NCBI GenBank assembly: GCA_003240855.1
Contig: QFNN01000088.1
Span: 1 to 12,651 of the forward strand
Reading direction: 5' to 3'
DNA: 12,651 bases
Origin: Sphingomonas sanxanigenens
GTDB taxonomy: Bacteria; Pseudomonadota; Alphaproteobacteria; Sphingomonadales; Sphingomonadaceae
How positions within the stretch are numbered: position 1 is the stretch's first letter; each line of letters starts with the position of its first letter. A program made the translations under genes and the position numbers. This document shows positions 12,629 through 12,651 of this stretch, piece after piece. The notes below the pieces were generated by a model that saw nothing but the letters and a program-made list of their open reading frames with translations, was not told the DNA's origin and did no database searches.

Positions 12629-12651
12629 ATGAGTGACCTGCTCTGGTTGTC
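12629..12651 (+). CDS. IS5-family transposase, first codons only
   Basis: ATG 12629 follows GAGGAG (12615-12620) by 8 nt and begins MSDLLWLS before the window ends. That octapeptide matches the conserved start of IS5-type transposases common in sphingomonads (MSDLxWL, then a segment rich in PFFPLSHG). Only 23 nt are visible, so the call rests on a short signature plus the good ribosome binding site. The left tip of the element probably lies within about 12550-12610. Confidence 0.6.

Noticed and set aside
1..12651. CRISPR array, tRNA or rRNA genes
   Set aside because: No regularly spaced repeats and no tRNA- or rRNA-like sequence were seen on either strand.

Overview
This high-GC window looks like accessory DNA (plasmid, integrative element or genomic island) of an alphaproteobacterium, most likely a sphingomonad. 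The evidence is the alphaproteobacterial direct-repeat LexA boxes (GAAC-N7-GAAC), an imuA-imuB-dnaE2 cassette whose ImuB carries a large N-terminal insert I associate with sphingomonads, a ParB-like/CHC2-toprim primase pair, and IS21- and IS5-type insertion sequence debris. The family names come from motif reading, not from a database search.

Layout. Positions 1-1347 (minus) hold a toprim primase-like gene followed by a ParB-like gene whose reading frame departs from the family pattern after codon 111, near the window edge. Positions 1726-4291 (plus) hold a run of five same-strand genes: a short LuxR-type HTH protein with a C-terminal membrane segment, a small helical protein of unknown function, a small multi-pass membrane protein, a RadC/JAMM protein with no ordinary start codon, and a winged-helix MarR-like protein. 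Three perfect inverted repeats lie in the upstream or intergenic gaps of this run. Positions 4405-10515 (minus) hold an SOS mutagenesis operon: an unknown 132-aa gene, imuA, imuB and dnaE2 (imuC). One LexA box lies just before the unknown gene and another just before imuA. imuA and imuB overlap by 86 nt, and imuB and dnaE2 overlap as ATGA.

Positions 10516-10640 are a divergent control region with a LexA box and a perfect DnaA box. It is followed by a 59-aa plus-strand gene (DUF6771-like). Positions 10821-12651 are gene-poor and scarred. They contain an IS21-family left end with two 20-bp terminal direct repeats and the first codons of istA, small open frames of doubtful status, a hypothetical minus-strand gene that seems fused at its 5' end to an insertion sequence tip, and the first eight codons of an IS5-family transposase at the right edge.

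How the genes work together: DNA damage would relieve LexA repression, so that ImuA, ImuB (a catalytically dead Y-family adaptor) and DnaE2 (error-prone polymerase) carry out mutagenic lesion bypass. The primase and ParB-like genes suggest a mobile or plasmid backbone. The five-gene LuxR-TM/RadC/MarR run has no function I can name and is the best candidate for an undescribed system here.
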